DNA of 21,687 nt from DATCJU01 sp036562635 (lineage in GTDB: Bacteria > Actinomycetota > Actinomycetes > Mycobacteriales > Pseudonocardiaceae), in NCBI GenBank assembly GCA_036562635.1, contig DATCJU010000179.1, forward strand, positions 1 through 21,687, read 5' to 3'. Positions 5,692-14,394 of this stretch are shown piece by piece (position 1 is the stretch's first letter; every line of letters starts with the position of its first letter). The notes under the pieces are model-generated. The model did not search any database, had not been told where the DNA came from, and saw only the letters and a program-made list of their open reading frames with translations. The position numbers were made by a program, and so were the translations under genes.

Positions 5692-7236
5692 TCAGGGACC
5701 TTCAGCGTGGGGGGTTGGTTCGCCGAACAGCCCGGCGGACGGACCCGGCGGTGCGGGATGCGAACGCCGGAGCTCTTCCGTGCCGGGACGTACCGGTCGC
5801 TTCCCACCCAACCCCAGGATCAGACTGCGGCCGCGGTGGGACAGCACGGTCTGCGCCAGGCCGAGGGCCAGCAGCCCGGACACCACGGTGAAACCGAGCC
5901 AGAACCGTGGGGGCAGCAGCACGCCCAGCGCACCACCGAACACCCACCCGAGCTGCAGGATCGTCTCCGACCGGCCGAACGCCGAGGCCCGCGACTCCTC
6001 GGGCATGTCGTGCTGGATCACCGCGTCCAGACACACCTTGGACAGGGCACTGCCCGTCGAGGCCACCAGTGCCAGCACGGCGGCCGTGGTGACACCGCCG
6101 ACCAGGGCGGCGAACACCGTGACGACCAGCACCCCGGACAGACAGCCGATGATCACCTGGTCCGGTTTGCCGAAGCGCAGTCGTGCGCCCACCCCGTTGC
6201 CCAGGAAGCTCCCCACACTGGCGGCGGCACCCACCACCCCGAGCAGCAGAACCTGGCGCAGCGGTGAGTGCTCGGTCTCCGCCTTGATCACGAACGCGGC
6301 GAACAGGGTGAGGAATCCGGTGAGCACCCGGACCGTCCCGTTGCCCCACAGCGCGACCACCACGTGCCGACCCATCGGCTGTCGCCGGTGTCGGCGCGGA
6401 CGGGCGGACAGTGAGGCGGGCACCTCACCCTCGGTGACCTCCACCCAGGCGGGGATGCGCAGGCACAGTAGTGCCCCCGCCACGCACAACCCGGCGGTGA
6501 ACCACAGGGCCCCGGGGGAGTCGAACAGCGCGGCGAACCCGGCCGCCACCGCACCGAACACACCTCCGGCGGCCAGTCCGAACACGGTCAGCCGGGAGTT
6601 GGTCGTGACCAGGGTGATCTCCGGCGGCAGCACCCGCGGCGTGACCGCCGCCTTGAGCACGCCGAAGGACTTCGACAGGACCATGCACCCCAGGGCCGCC
6701 GGATACAGCAGCCAGCTCTCGAAGTGCAACGCCATCACCGCGGCCAGCACCGCGCGGCCGCCGAACGAGGCGGCCAGGGCCAGGCGCCGGCCGCGCTGCA
6801 CGCGGTCCAGGGCCGGGCCGATCACCGGGGCGATCACCGCGAACGGCGCCACCGTGATCAACAGGTACAGCGCGACCTTCCCCCGGCTCTCCGCGGTGGC
6901 GGCGGAGAAGAACAACGTGTTGGCCAGGGCCACCGCGATGGCGGCGTCGGCGGCGTAGTTCGCCATCACCGCGTAGGTGAGGTCGGCCAGTCCCGACTCG
7001 GCCGCACCGTCGGCGTGGACGGCGCGGCGGAAGAGACCCACCGCCCGTCGGGTGAGCTGGCGGCTCCGCCACACCGCGACCCGGGTCAGGGTGAGCTTGC
7101 GGGGCAGCCGTGGGGCGTCCGGAGGGATCTCGGGCAGCTCCTGCGGTGTCCCGGGCTGCTCCTGCGGTGCCGGACCGGTTCGGCGGGCGTCGGGTGACGG
7201 TCCGGACGCCGTCCGACGCCGAGCGTCGTCCGACAC
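5692..7236 (-). CDS. MFS transporter (Rv0876c-like)
   Basis: Major facilitator superfamily permease, 514 residues from GTG 7236. Residues 1-~45 are a Pro/Arg-rich cytoplasmic tail, then a basic amphipathic stretch (LTRVAVWRSRQLTRRAVGLFRRAVHADG). About 10-12 hydrophobic segments follow, with the MFS loop motif GPALDRVQRGRRLALA between helices 2 and 3 and a basic central loop (ARPRRHRRQPMGRH). Substrate is unknown; the N-terminal signature is that of a conserved actinobacterial family. GTG 7236 is chosen for its strong SD (GGAGGG, 6 nt spacing). The frame is open upstream to an ATG at 7491, which would add 85 low-complexity residues and lacks a proper SD. It precedes the DUF2771 lipoprotein gene. 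Confidence 0.88.
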   Translation of the reverse strand: MSDDARRRTASGPSPDARRTGPAPQEQPGTPQELPEIPPDAPRLPRKLTLTRVAVWRSRQLTRRAVGLFRRAVHADGAAESGLADLTYAVMANYAADAAIAVALANTLFFSAATAESRGKVALYLLITVAPFAVIAPVIGPALDRVQRGRRLALAASFGGRAVLAAVMALHFESWLLYPAALGCMVLSKSFGVLKAAVTPRVLPPEITLVTTNSRLTVFGLAAGGVFGAVAAGFAALFDSPGALWFTAGLCVAGALLCLRIPAWVEVTEGEVPASLSARPRRHRRQPMGRHVVVALWGNGTVRVLTGFLTLFAAFVIKAETEHSPLRQVLLLGVVGAAASVGSFLGNGVGARLRFGKPDQVIIGCLSGVLVVTVFAALVGGVTTAAVLALVASTGSALSKVCLDAVIQHDMPEESRASAFGRSETILQLGWVFGGALGVLLPPRFWLGFTVVSGLLALGLAQTVLSHRGRSLILGLGGKRPVRPGTEELRRSHPAPPGPSAGLFGEPTPHAEGP

Positions 7237-7541
7237 GCGGCGCCCTCCGGGACCGGGCCGTGGTGTTTCCCCGTCGACCGGGGGCGTGGGACTCGGTTCC
7301 TCCTGCCGCGGGTGGGGACGGCCCGCCGGTTCCCGGCGGCCGGAGTGCGGTGCCGTGTCGTCCCGCGGTTCCTCCACTGTCGGGCGGGTGTCCCGCCGAC
7401 GCGGCCGCCGGCGGCCGGCGCTCCACCCCCGCCGACCCCGGGGCGGGTGGCCGGTCTGCTCGTCGGAACCGGACCCGATCACGTGTCCCATCCTGCCGTA
7501 CCGAGCCGGGTGTGTGCTGGTTCTGTGACCTGCGGTGTCCC
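7237..7541. other. Stretch between the cyclotransferase and MFS genes
   Basis: About 300 bases with no convincing gene. The MFS frame remains open back to ATG 7491 but encodes an Arg/Gly/Pro-rich low-complexity sequence without homology features. The only functional element I can support is the SD GGAGGG immediately before GTG 7236. Confidence 0.45.
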
Positions 7542-7567
7542 GGTGGGCGCCCGGGGCGACGCCCACC
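7542..7567 (-). terminator. Hairpin after the glutaminyl cyclotransferase gene
   Basis: GGTGGGCG (7542-7549), 10-nt loop, CGCCCACC (7560-7567), starting 8 bp beyond the cyclotransferase stop. It probably ends that transcript before the MFS gene. Confidence 0.55.
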
Positions 7568-7574
7568 CCTCCGC

Positions 7575-8396
7575 TCACTCCTCGGGGGTGAACCGCACCC
7601 GGAACAGGCGGGGCCAGTTCTTGCCAGTGACGAGGAACTCGTCGGTGCCCGGCACGGCCGCGATCCCGTTGAGCACGTCGGCGGCGATCCGGTCCCGCCA
7701 CCCGAGCAGCCCCGAGGCGTCGACCACCGCGGTGACGTGCCCGGTGGCCAGGTCGATCCGCACGATCTCGTCGGTCTGCCACACGTTGGCCCACACGGTG
7801 CCGCCGGTGCACTCCAGCTCGTTGAGCCGCTCCACCTCCTCACCGGCGCGGCGCACCACCACCCGGCCGGTCGGCTGGAAGGTCACGGGATCGCGAAGGG
7901 TCAGCGTGGCACTGCCGTCACTCATGACCAGCTGCCCACTGCCGTTCGGCGCGTTCGGTGGCCCGTCGTAGCAGAGGCCCCAGCCTTCGCCCTCGTAGGG
8001 CACCCGGCGGAGCTCGGCCAGGGTGTTCCGGTCCCGCTCCAGCGCCACCCCCTGCTGCCAGGTCAGCTGCCAGATCCGGTCCCCGACGACGGTGATGCCC
8101 TCCCCGAACAGGGACGCCGGCAGCTCCACCCGGTGCCGCACCTGTCCGGTCACCGGGTCGACGGCCCGGATCGAGGACTGCCCGAGCAGCCCCGTCCCCT
8201 CGTAGAGCACGCCGTCGACCAGCTCCAGGCCCTGGGTGAAGGCACCCGGGTCGTGTGGCCGTTCCTCCAGCACCTGTACCCGCAGCCGCTCCGGTTCCGG
8301 CCCGTCGTGCTCACCCGAACCGGCGGTGGTGCACCCGGTCAGCGTCAGTACCAGCCCCAGCAGCACCAGCGATCGCCGCACACCGTCCACCCGCAT
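7575..8396 (-). CDS. Glutaminyl-peptide cyclotransferase, plant-type, lipoprotein
   Basis: 273-residue exported enzyme that should convert N-terminal Gln of peptides to pyroglutamate. Residues 1-21 are a signal peptide ending in the lipobox LTGC (C22). The rest is the five-bladed beta-propeller of the plant/bacterial cyclotransferase family: HDPGAFTQGL (48-57), YEGTGLLGQS (65-74), FGEGIT (97-102), GWGLCYDG (138-145), LNELE (191-195) and TGKNWPRLF (257-265). E66, N192 and K259 lie in the motifs holding the Glu/Asn/Lys proposed for the papaya enzyme active site. ATG 8396 is chosen for its SD (AGGG, 7 nt) and because it starts the signal peptide. It is divergent from DUF3027. Confidence in family is high; natural substrates are unknown. 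Confidence 0.92.
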   Translation of the reverse strand: MRVDGVRRSLVLLGLVLTLTGCTTAGSGEHDGPEPERLRVQVLEERPHDPGAFTQGLELVDGVLYEGTGLLGQSSIRAVDPVTGQVRHRVELPASLFGEGITVVGDRIWQLTWQQGVALERDRNTLAELRRVPYEGEGWGLCYDGPPNAPNGSGQLVMSDGSATLTLRDPVTFQPTGRVVVRRAGEEVERLNELECTGGTVWANVWQTDEIVRIDLATGHVTAVVDASGLLGWRDRIAADVLNGIAAVPGTDEFLVTGKNWPRLFRVRFTPEE

Positions 8397-8441
8397 GTCG
8401 TCACCCTGACACGGGGTCGGGAACGGACCCGTCGTGTGGGG

Positions 8442-8447
8442 CAGAAT
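8442..8447 (+). promoter_or_regulatory. Candidate leaderless -10 for the DUF3027 gene
   Basis: CAGAAT, 8 nt before GTG 8456; the only -10-like hexamer near this start, which lacks an SD. The match to TANNNT is imperfect at the first base. Confidence 0.35.
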
Positions 8448-8455
8448 CAGTAGGC

Positions 8456-9424
8456 GTGACGCCAACGCCCACCACGCGGGAGAGCAGTGTGCGGCCGTCC
8501 GACGAAGCCGAACCGCCGGCCGAGCACGGTCATGTGGTCAGCGAATCCGACGCCGGGGCTGCCGAGACCCAGTCCCAGGCGGTGTCGGTCCTGCTCGACG
8601 CGGTGGAGTTCGCCCGCGAGGCCGCCCAGGAGGAGGCGGGGGACGAGCAGGTCGGCCCGCACGTGGGGGCCCAGGTCGAGGACAGCGTCGCCGTCACACA
8701 CCTGTTCGAGGCGACCCACCCGGGCTATGTGGGATGGCGCTGGGCGGTCACTCTCGCCTGCGCGGGCCCTGGCACCCCGGTGACGGTGAGCGAGGTCGTG
8801 CTCCTGCCGGGCCCGGACGCGCTGATCGCCCCCGAGTGGGTGCCCTGGTACCGGCGGGTGAAGGCGGGCGATCTGGGGGTGGGCGACCTGTTGCCCCCCG
8901 CTCCCGACGACCCGCGGCTGGTGCCCGCCTACCTGGCCAGCGACGACCCGGCGGTGGAGGAGGTGGCCAAGGAGATCGGCCTCGGCCGGGTCCGGGTGAT
9001 GTCCCGGCACGGGCGTCAGCTGGCCGCGCAGCGCTGGCAGCGTGGGGAGTTCGGCCCGCGCAGCGAGATGGCCCGCAGTGCGCCGGCCTCCTGTGGGACC
9101 TGCGCCTTCTACCTGCCGCTGGCCGGGTCGCTGCGTGCGGCCTTCGGGGTGTGCGGCAACGAGTTCTCCCCGGCCGACGGGCACGTGGTGCACGTCGAGT
9201 ACGGCTGTGGCGCCCACTCCGAGGCGGAGGTGGACATCTCCTCACCGGTGCCGGTGGCCGAGGTGGTCTACGACGACGCGATGCTGGACGTGGAGCCGGT
9301 CCGCCCCGAGAACTCCGGCGGGACCACCGAGGGCGTCGACGGCGGAAACGGGGACGCTGGTGACGCCGGCGAGGAACCCACCGGTGACACCGACCCCGGC
9401 CGGCAGGTGTCGAAGCAGGAGTGA
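8456..9424 (+). CDS. DUF3027 domain protein with Cys cluster
   Basis: 322-residue cytoplasmic protein of the actinobacterial DUF3027 family (Rv0877-like, from memory). Residues 1-40 are polar and variable. The conserved core begins near VSVLLDAVEFAREAA (43-57) and includes HPGYVGWRWAVTLA (88-101) and IAPEWVPWYRRVKAGDLGVGDLLP (124-147). Near the end, C213-G-T-C216, C233 and C251-G-A-H254 form a likely zinc site. The last ~40 residues are Gly/Asp/Glu-rich and disordered. Function is unknown. GTG 8456 has a -10-like hexamer upstream; the frame stays open further upstream but lacks family resemblance. The stop overlaps the start of the next gene by 4 bp (GTGA), implying translational coupling and probably a shared function. 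Confidence 0.9.
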   Translation: MTPTPTTRESSVRPSDEAEPPAEHGHVVSESDAGAAETQSQAVSVLLDAVEFAREAAQEEAGDEQVGPHVGAQVEDSVAVTHLFEATHPGYVGWRWAVTLACAGPGTPVTVSEVVLLPGPDALIAPEWVPWYRRVKAGDLGVGDLLPPAPDDPRLVPAYLASDDPAVEEVAKEIGLGRVRVMSRHGRQLAAQRWQRGEFGPRSEMARSAPASCGTCAFYLPLAGSLRAAFGVCGNEFSPADGHVVHVEYGCGAHSEAEVDISSPVPVAEVVYDDAMLDVEPVRPENSGGTTEGVDGGNGDAGDAGEEPTGDTDPGRQVSKQE

Positions 9425-12400
9425 GCTCCCACCCGTTCCCGGCGGACCCGTTCGGCACGGGTGCGTTGCGCCACGCGGTGCTGGACGCCTGGCGTCGTTC
9501 ACCCACCCGGTTCCGGGAGGACGCCAACGCCGAGGAGGACCTGCACTTCGTCGGATACCGGGACCGACTGCTGGTGGAGTTGGCGCAGAACGCCGCGGAC
9601 GCCGCGGCGCACGCCGGTCGTCCGGGGACACTGCGTCTGACCACCGCTCCCGGCGCCGCGGGCGGGATCGAGCTGCGGGTGGCCAACACCGGTGCACCCC
9701 TGGACGCCGCCGGAGTGGCCGCCCTGGCCTCCCTGCGGGCCTCGGCCAAGCGTGACTCCGGCACCGTCGGCCGGTTCGGGGTGGGTTTCGCCTCGGTGCT
9801 CGCGGTCACCGACGCCCCGCGGATGGTGTCGCGCACCGGCGGGGTCCAGTTCTCGGCCGAGCGGACCCGGGCCGAGGTGACGCGGATCGCCACGCTGGCC
9901 GAGGAGGTCGCACTGCGGGGCGGTGCGGTCCCGGTGCTCCGGCTGGTCTGGCCGACCGATCCCGAGGAGCCGCCCCCACCGGAGGGGTTCACCACCGAGG
10001 TCCGGCTGCCGCTGCGTCCCGACGTCGACGTCGAGGTGTTGCTGGCCGGCTGTGTCGACCAGGCCGCCGACCTGCTGCTGGCCCTGCCCTGGTTGGGACG
10101 GGTGGAACTGCACACCGACCGGGGTGTGACGGTGTGGTGGCGCGAGGAGCGGCCCGTCGACCACGTCGACGGAGAGGCCGGCGAGGTCACCGTGCACCAC
10201 ACGGGCCCGGAGGGGGCGACGGTGCAGCGTTGGCTGGTCCGGCGGGCGCAGGGCCGGCTGGCCGAACCGGAGCTGAGCGGCCTGGCCACCGAGGCGCGGG
10301 AACGCCCCGAGTGGACGGTGTGCTGGGCGGTCCCGCTGCACGTCCGTCCGGATCCGGGCGTCCCGGACGTACCGGGGGGAGGCGGGCCGGTCGAACCGTC
10401 CCGGCCCGACGGAGCCCCGGAGTGGGTACCGGCGCCGTTGGGGGAGGACGTGCTGCACACCCCCACTCCGACTGACGAGCGGTTGTCCCTGCCGGCCCGG
10501 CTGCTGGCCACCCTGCCGGTGGAGCCGTCGCGGCGTCGGTTGCTGCCGGGACCGGCCACCGATGCGGTGCTGCGTGCGGCGGCCGCCGTCTACCCCGACC
10601 TGGTGCGGGCCCTGCCCGCCGAGTACCGCACCGCCCTGGTACCACTGCCCGGCTTCCCGCTGTCGGAGGTGGACGCCGCACTACGGGAGCTGGTGCTGGC
10701 CGAGCTGCGCACCGCCCGGTGGCTGCCCGAGGCCGGGGCGGTGGACTCCGGGGCCGGTCGGGACGGGCTGCTGGCACCGCGGGACGCGCAGGTGCTGGAC
10801 GTCCCGGTTCCGGAACTGGTGGACCTGCTCACCGCCGGTGAGGTGGTGCCGGGACTGCTGCCCGCCGTGTTCTCCGCGCCCCGACACAGCACCGCCCTGG
10901 CCGCGGTCGGGGTGCACCGGGTCGGGGCTGCGGAACTGGCCGGTGTGCTGGCCGGAGTGGAACGCCCCCCGGCGTGGTGGGGGCGGCTGTACCAGGCACT
11001 GGTGCCGCTGCTGGACCAGGACCCGGCGGCACGGGAGGAGCTGGGGGCGCTCCCGGTGCCGCTGGTGGACGGGCGCACCGTCACCGGTCCGCGGGACGTC
11101 CTGCTGCCGGAGACCGACTCGATGGTGTTGGACGTCCTCGCCGAGGTCGGCACCACGGGCCTGCGCATCACCCATCCCGAGGCGGCTCATCCGCTCCTGG
11201 AGCGGCTCGGTGCCCGCCGCGCCGGACCGGCCGAGTTGCTGGAGGCGTTGCGCGAGGCGGTGGAGCGCAGCGTGGAGGACGCCGAGGCGGGGATGGACAC
11301 CGGTCCCCTGGTTACGGCGGTGCTGTCCCTGGCCGATCGGGCCGGCCTGCACCCCGGGGAGCTGCCCTGGCTGGCGGCGCTGGCCCTGCCGGACACCGAG
11401 GGCGAGCCGTGCCGGGCCGACGAGCTGGTGCTCCCGGACTCGTCGCTGCGGCACGTCCTGGCCGCGGACGCGCCCCTGGGGGTGCTCGCACCGGACGTGG
11501 CCGGGCGCTGGCCACGCAGCCTGCTCACCGCGGTCGGGGTGCTGGACGGTTTCTCGGTGCTGGTCGACGAGCACCCGACCGCCCCGGACCACGCGCTGGA
11601 CGGCGAGGAGGAGTGGTGGGAGGCGCACCTGCAGGAGCACGGGGCGCCCCCGGAGCGGTTGGAGGCGGTGCGTGACCTGGACCTGGTCGCGGAGGACGCC
11701 TGGCCGGAGGCGCTGCGGTTGCTGGGCGCCGATCCGGATGTGCGCCGGATGCTGCGGGAGCCGGGCTACACCCGTTGGTGGCTGTCCCACCACGCCCGGC
11801 TGGCCGGGCATCCGCCCCGGTACTGGCGACTGCCCGAGGCCGACGAGCTGACCGGCCTGTACGAGCCGGTCCCGGAGTCGGTGCTGGTCGCGTTGACGAC
11901 CAGGCCGACCGAGATCGACCGGCTGGGCGTGCCGTTGCCGTCGACCGGTGCCGGTGTCACCCCCGTCGACCGGGACCTGCTGGTGGCGGCCGGGGTACGC
12001 GACCGGTTGCGGGTGGGCACCGTGGAGGACGCCGCGGACCTAGTGGCCCGGCTGGGTGACCCGGCCCGGGAGGTGCCGGTCGGAACGGTGCTGCGGGTGC
12101 ACGCGGCGTTGGCGGAGGCGGTGACCACGGGAGTGGTGGATCCCGCCGTGGTCGACCCGCCGGAGCGGGTGCGTGCGCTCGACGGGCGGGTGGTGTCGGC
12201 TGACCGGGCGGTGGTGCTGGACGTCCCGTGGCTGCTGGCGGCGCTCACCGCGAGTGCGGCCGTCGAGATCGTGGGTGCGGGGCCGGCCGGGTCGCGCCGG
12301 GAGGCCGAGTCGTTGGCCGAGCTGCTGGACCTGCCGTTGGCCTCGGACGAGGTCGTCGGCGAGGTCTGTCCGGACGTCGACCACGCCGAGGAGCTGGCCT

Positions 12401-12681
12401 GGACGGACCTGAGCGCGGTGGTGCTGGCCTGCCGCCTGCTCGGCTGCCCGGTGCCCGAGGACCCGCTGGTGGTGCACGAGCGGCTCGTGGTGCGGATCGA
12501 CGACGACCGGGTCGACGTGCCGTGGTGGGTGGACGGCGACGGAGTGCTGCACGCCGTGGACGACCCGGTGGGACTGTCCCGTGCGTTGGCCTGGGCGGCC
12601 GGCCGTTGGGCGGACCGCCACCTGCTGGAGGACCTGCTCGCCGACCCCGAGGGGCCGTCCCCGCACACCCTGCTGGGCTGA
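9421..12681 (+). CDS. Sacsin/Hsp90-like N-terminal ATPase protein
   Basis: 1086-residue cytoplasmic protein. Residues ~12-250 form a GHKL (Hsp90/sacsin-type) ATP-binding domain: the N-box ELAQNAADAA carries E53 (position of the catalytic Glu) and N57 (Mg2+ ligand), the G1 box is VANTGAPL (87-94), and GRFGVGF (117-123) is the second glycine box, preceded by ASAKR as in sacsin-type proteins. The remaining ~830 residues are acidic, Leu/Ala/Val-rich and match no domain I can name; no J-domain, HEPN, nuclease or transmembrane segment is visible. A chaperone-like or conformational-switch role is inferred from the ATPase fold. The GTG start overlaps the DUF3027 stop (GTGA), so it is translated by coupling. 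In the G1 box an Asn occupies the place of the usual adenine-contacting Asp. Confidence 0.88.
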   Translation: MSSHPFPADPFGTGALRHAVLDAWRRSPTRFREDANAEEDLHFVGYRDRLLVELAQNAADAAAHAGRPGTLRLTTAPGAAGGIELRVANTGAPLDAAGVAALASLRASAKRDSGTVGRFGVGFASVLAVTDAPRMVSRTGGVQFSAERTRAEVTRIATLAEEVALRGGAVPVLRLVWPTDPEEPPPPEGFTTEVRLPLRPDVDVEVLLAGCVDQAADLLLALPWLGRVELHTDRGVTVWWREERPVDHVDGEAGEVTVHHTGPEGATVQRWLVRRAQGRLAEPELSGLATEARERPEWTVCWAVPLHVRPDPGVPDVPGGGGPVEPSRPDGAPEWVPAPLGEDVLHTPTPTDERLSLPARLLATLPVEPSRRRLLPGPATDAVLRAAAAVYPDLVRALPAEYRTALVPLPGFPLSEVDAALRELVLAELRTARWLPEAGAVDSGAGRDGLLAPRDAQVLDVPVPELVDLLTAGEVVPGLLPAVFSAPRHSTALAAVGVHRVGAAELAGVLAGVERPPAWWGRLYQALVPLLDQDPAAREELGALPVPLVDGRTVTGPRDVLLPETDSMVLDVLAEVGTTGLRITHPEAAHPLLERLGARRAGPAELLEALREAVERSVEDAEAGMDTGPLVTAVLSLADRAGLHPGELPWLAALALPDTEGEPCRADELVLPDSSLRHVLAADAPLGVLAPDVAGRWPRSLLTAVGVLDGFSVLVDEHPTAPDHALDGEEEWWEAHLQEHGAPPERLEAVRDLDLVAEDAWPEALRLLGADPDVRRMLREPGYTRWWLSHHARLAGHPPRYWRLPEADELTGLYEPVPESVLVALTTRPTEIDRLGVPLPSTGAGVTPVDRDLLVAAGVRDRLRVGTVEDAADLVARLGDPAREVPVGTVLRVHAALAEAVTTGVVDPAVVDPPERVRALDGRVVSADRAVVLDVPWLLAALTASAAVEIVGAGPAGSRREAESLAELLDLPLASDEVVGEVCPDVDHAEELAWTDLSAVVLACRLLGCPVPEDPLVVHERLVVRIDDDRVDVPWWVDGDGVLHAVDDPVGLSRALAWAAGRWADRHLLEDLLADPEGPSPHTLLG

Positions 12682-12685
12682 ACGG

Positions 12686-12707
12686 GCCCCGGACCCGGGT
12701 CCGGGCC
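12686..12707 (+). terminator. Terminator hairpin after the sacsin-like gene
   Basis: CCCGGACCC/GGGTCCGGG (12688-12705) is a perfect 18-bp palindrome beginning 7 bp after the stop, with further partial pairing outside it. It probably terminates the DUF3027-ATPase operon. Confidence 0.5.
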
Positions 12708-12854
12708 GCACCCGGTGGCCGTGCCTGTCGCCTCCGCTCCGCTCGGGACCGCACCCCGCACCGCCTCGGGAGCCGGTCGACACCGTGGGTGTTTCTTCCG
12801 GCGCCGGAGCGGTGGGCCGGATAGCCTGGACTCTCGTCCGTCCGGGGAGCCACC

Positions 12855-14381
12855 GTGACCGAGACACGGAGGGAATCACGGGCCACGCCGGATCACCCCG
12901 AGCCCGCGGCCGTGGCGTGGCGTTCCCTGGCCGCGGTCGCCGCCACCGTCGCCGTGGTGCTTCTCGGGTTCGCCTCCCGGTACGGCTACCACCGCGACGA
13001 GCTCTACTTCCTACGTGCGGGTGAGCACCTCGCGTTCGGCTACGCCGACCAGCCGCCGTTGACCCCCCTGCTGGCCCGCCTGGCGAGCACGGTGTTCGGT
13101 GACTCGCTGGTCGGTCTGCGCGTGGTACCGGCGGTGGTGGCCGGGCTCGTCGTGCTGGTCACCGGGGTGCTCGCCGCGGAGTTCGGTGCGGGCCGTGGCG
13201 CCCAGGTGCTCGCCGCGGGCGCGACGGCGGCGTCCGCCGTCCTGCTCGCGGTCGGGCACCTCCTGTCCACCAGCACCGTCGACCTGCTCGTCTGGACCGT
13301 GCTGTCCTGGCTGGTCGTGCGGGCCCTGCGCCGGGGCGGGTGGCGCTGGCTGCTCGTGGGGCTCGTCGCCGGGATCGGCCTGCAGAACAAGACACTCGTG
13401 GCGTTCCTGCTGGTCGCGCTGGGGGTGGGGCTGCTCCTGGTCGGCCCGCGCGAGGTGCTGCGCACCCGGTGGTTCTGGCTCGCGGTCGGGCTCGCCCTCG
13501 TCCTGTGGGCGCCCTACCTGGTCTGGCAGGCGAGCCACGGCTGGCCACAGCTGGAGCTGGCCCGGGCCATCGCCGCCGGCGGCTCGGGCACCAGCGCCCC
13601 CGCCTGGCTGTTCGTGCCCTACCAGTTCGTGCTGGTCAGCGTGTTCCTGGTACCGGTGTGGGCGGTGGGGTTGTGGCAGCTGGCCACCGCGCCCCGGCTG
13701 CGGAGGTTCCGGGTGTTCGCCGTGGCGTACGTCGTGCTCGTCGTGGTCTTCCTGATCACCGGTGGCAAGCCCTACTACCTGGCCGGGCTGTACCCGGTGC
13801 TGCTGGCCGCCGGGTCCGGGCCGGTTCTGCACCGGGCCCGGGCCGGACCCGGCCGGGGTCGTGCCGCGCTGCCCTGGGTGGCGGTCGGGCTGGCCGCGGT
13901 CACGTCCGCGGTGTTGTTCCTTCCGGTCGTCCCGGTGCGGTACCTGGCGGCCACCCCGATCGTCGACATCAACTACGACGCGGGGGAGACCGTGGGATGG
14001 CCCGCGTTCGTGCGGACCGTGGCCCGGGTGCACGCGGACCTGCCGGCCGACGAGCGGGCCGGGGCGATCGTCCTGACCCGCAACTACGGCGAGGCCGGGG
14101 CGGTCGACCGCTACCGCGCCGAGCTGGGGCTACCGCCCGTCTACAGCGGGCACAACGGCTACTGGTACTGGGGGCCGCCTCTGGAGGAGACCGGCACCAC
14201 GATCGTCGTCGGGCACCGCCCCGAGACGTTGAGCCGCTGGTTCGGGTCGGTTCGGCTCGCCGCCCGGATCGACAACGGTGTCGGGGTGGCCAACGAGGAG
14301 CAGGGCGCGCCCGTGTGGGTGTGCCGGGAGCGGCGGGCGACGTGGACACAGCTGTGGCCGCAGCTGCGGTACCTCGGATGA
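12855..14381 (+). CDS. Glycosyltransferase family 39-type (ArnT/PMT-like) membrane enzyme
   Basis: 508-residue polytopic GT-C glycosyltransferase that probably transfers a sugar from a polyprenyl-phosphate donor on the outer face of the membrane. A polar N-terminus (1-22) leads into helix 1 (about 23-41). The first external loop holds the catalytic signature YHRDELYFL (D48, E49) and ADQPPLTPLLAR (64-75), typical of the PMT_2 family. About ten more hydrophobic helices follow, with LQNKTL after helix 6 and GGKPYYLAGLYPVLLA near the middle. The C-terminal ~140 residues (IVDINYDAGETVGWP...GHNGYWYWGPP) form a soluble extracytoplasmic domain. GTG 12855 has SD GGGGAG 5 nt upstream. Acceptor and donor are unknown; no other glycan gene is adjacent. 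Its 3' end is only 13 bp from the convergent DUF2530 stop. Confidence 0.9.
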   Translation: MTETRRESRATPDHPEPAAVAWRSLAAVAATVAVVLLGFASRYGYHRDELYFLRAGEHLAFGYADQPPLTPLLARLASTVFGDSLVGLRVVPAVVAGLVVLVTGVLAAEFGAGRGAQVLAAGATAASAVLLAVGHLLSTSTVDLLVWTVLSWLVVRALRRGGWRWLLVGLVAGIGLQNKTLVAFLLVALGVGLLLVGPREVLRTRWFWLAVGLALVLWAPYLVWQASHGWPQLELARAIAAGGSGTSAPAWLFVPYQFVLVSVFLVPVWAVGLWQLATAPRLRRFRVFAVAYVVLVVVFLITGGKPYYLAGLYPVLLAAGSGPVLHRARAGPGRGRAALPWVAVGLAAVTSAVLFLPVVPVRYLAATPIVDINYDAGETVGWPAFVRTVARVHADLPADERAGAIVLTRNYGEAGAVDRYRAELGLPPVYSGHNGYWYWGPPLEETGTTIVVGHRPETLSRWFGSVRLAARIDNGVGVANEEQGAPVWVCRERRATWTQLWPQLRYLG

Positions 14382-14394
14382 CGACGGGTGGCCG

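Noticed and set aside
8748..10559. 603-codon minus-strand frame opposite DUF3027 and the ATPase
   Set aside because: Ser/Arg/Thr-rich low complexity, explained as antisense of the coupled plus-strand genes.
8456..12681. The DUF3027/ATPase pair as a known anti-phage defence system
   Set aside because: GHKL ATPases occur in some defence systems, but I see no nuclease, TIR, HEPN or protease effector and no defence-island neighbours; chaperone-like function is the more cautious reading.
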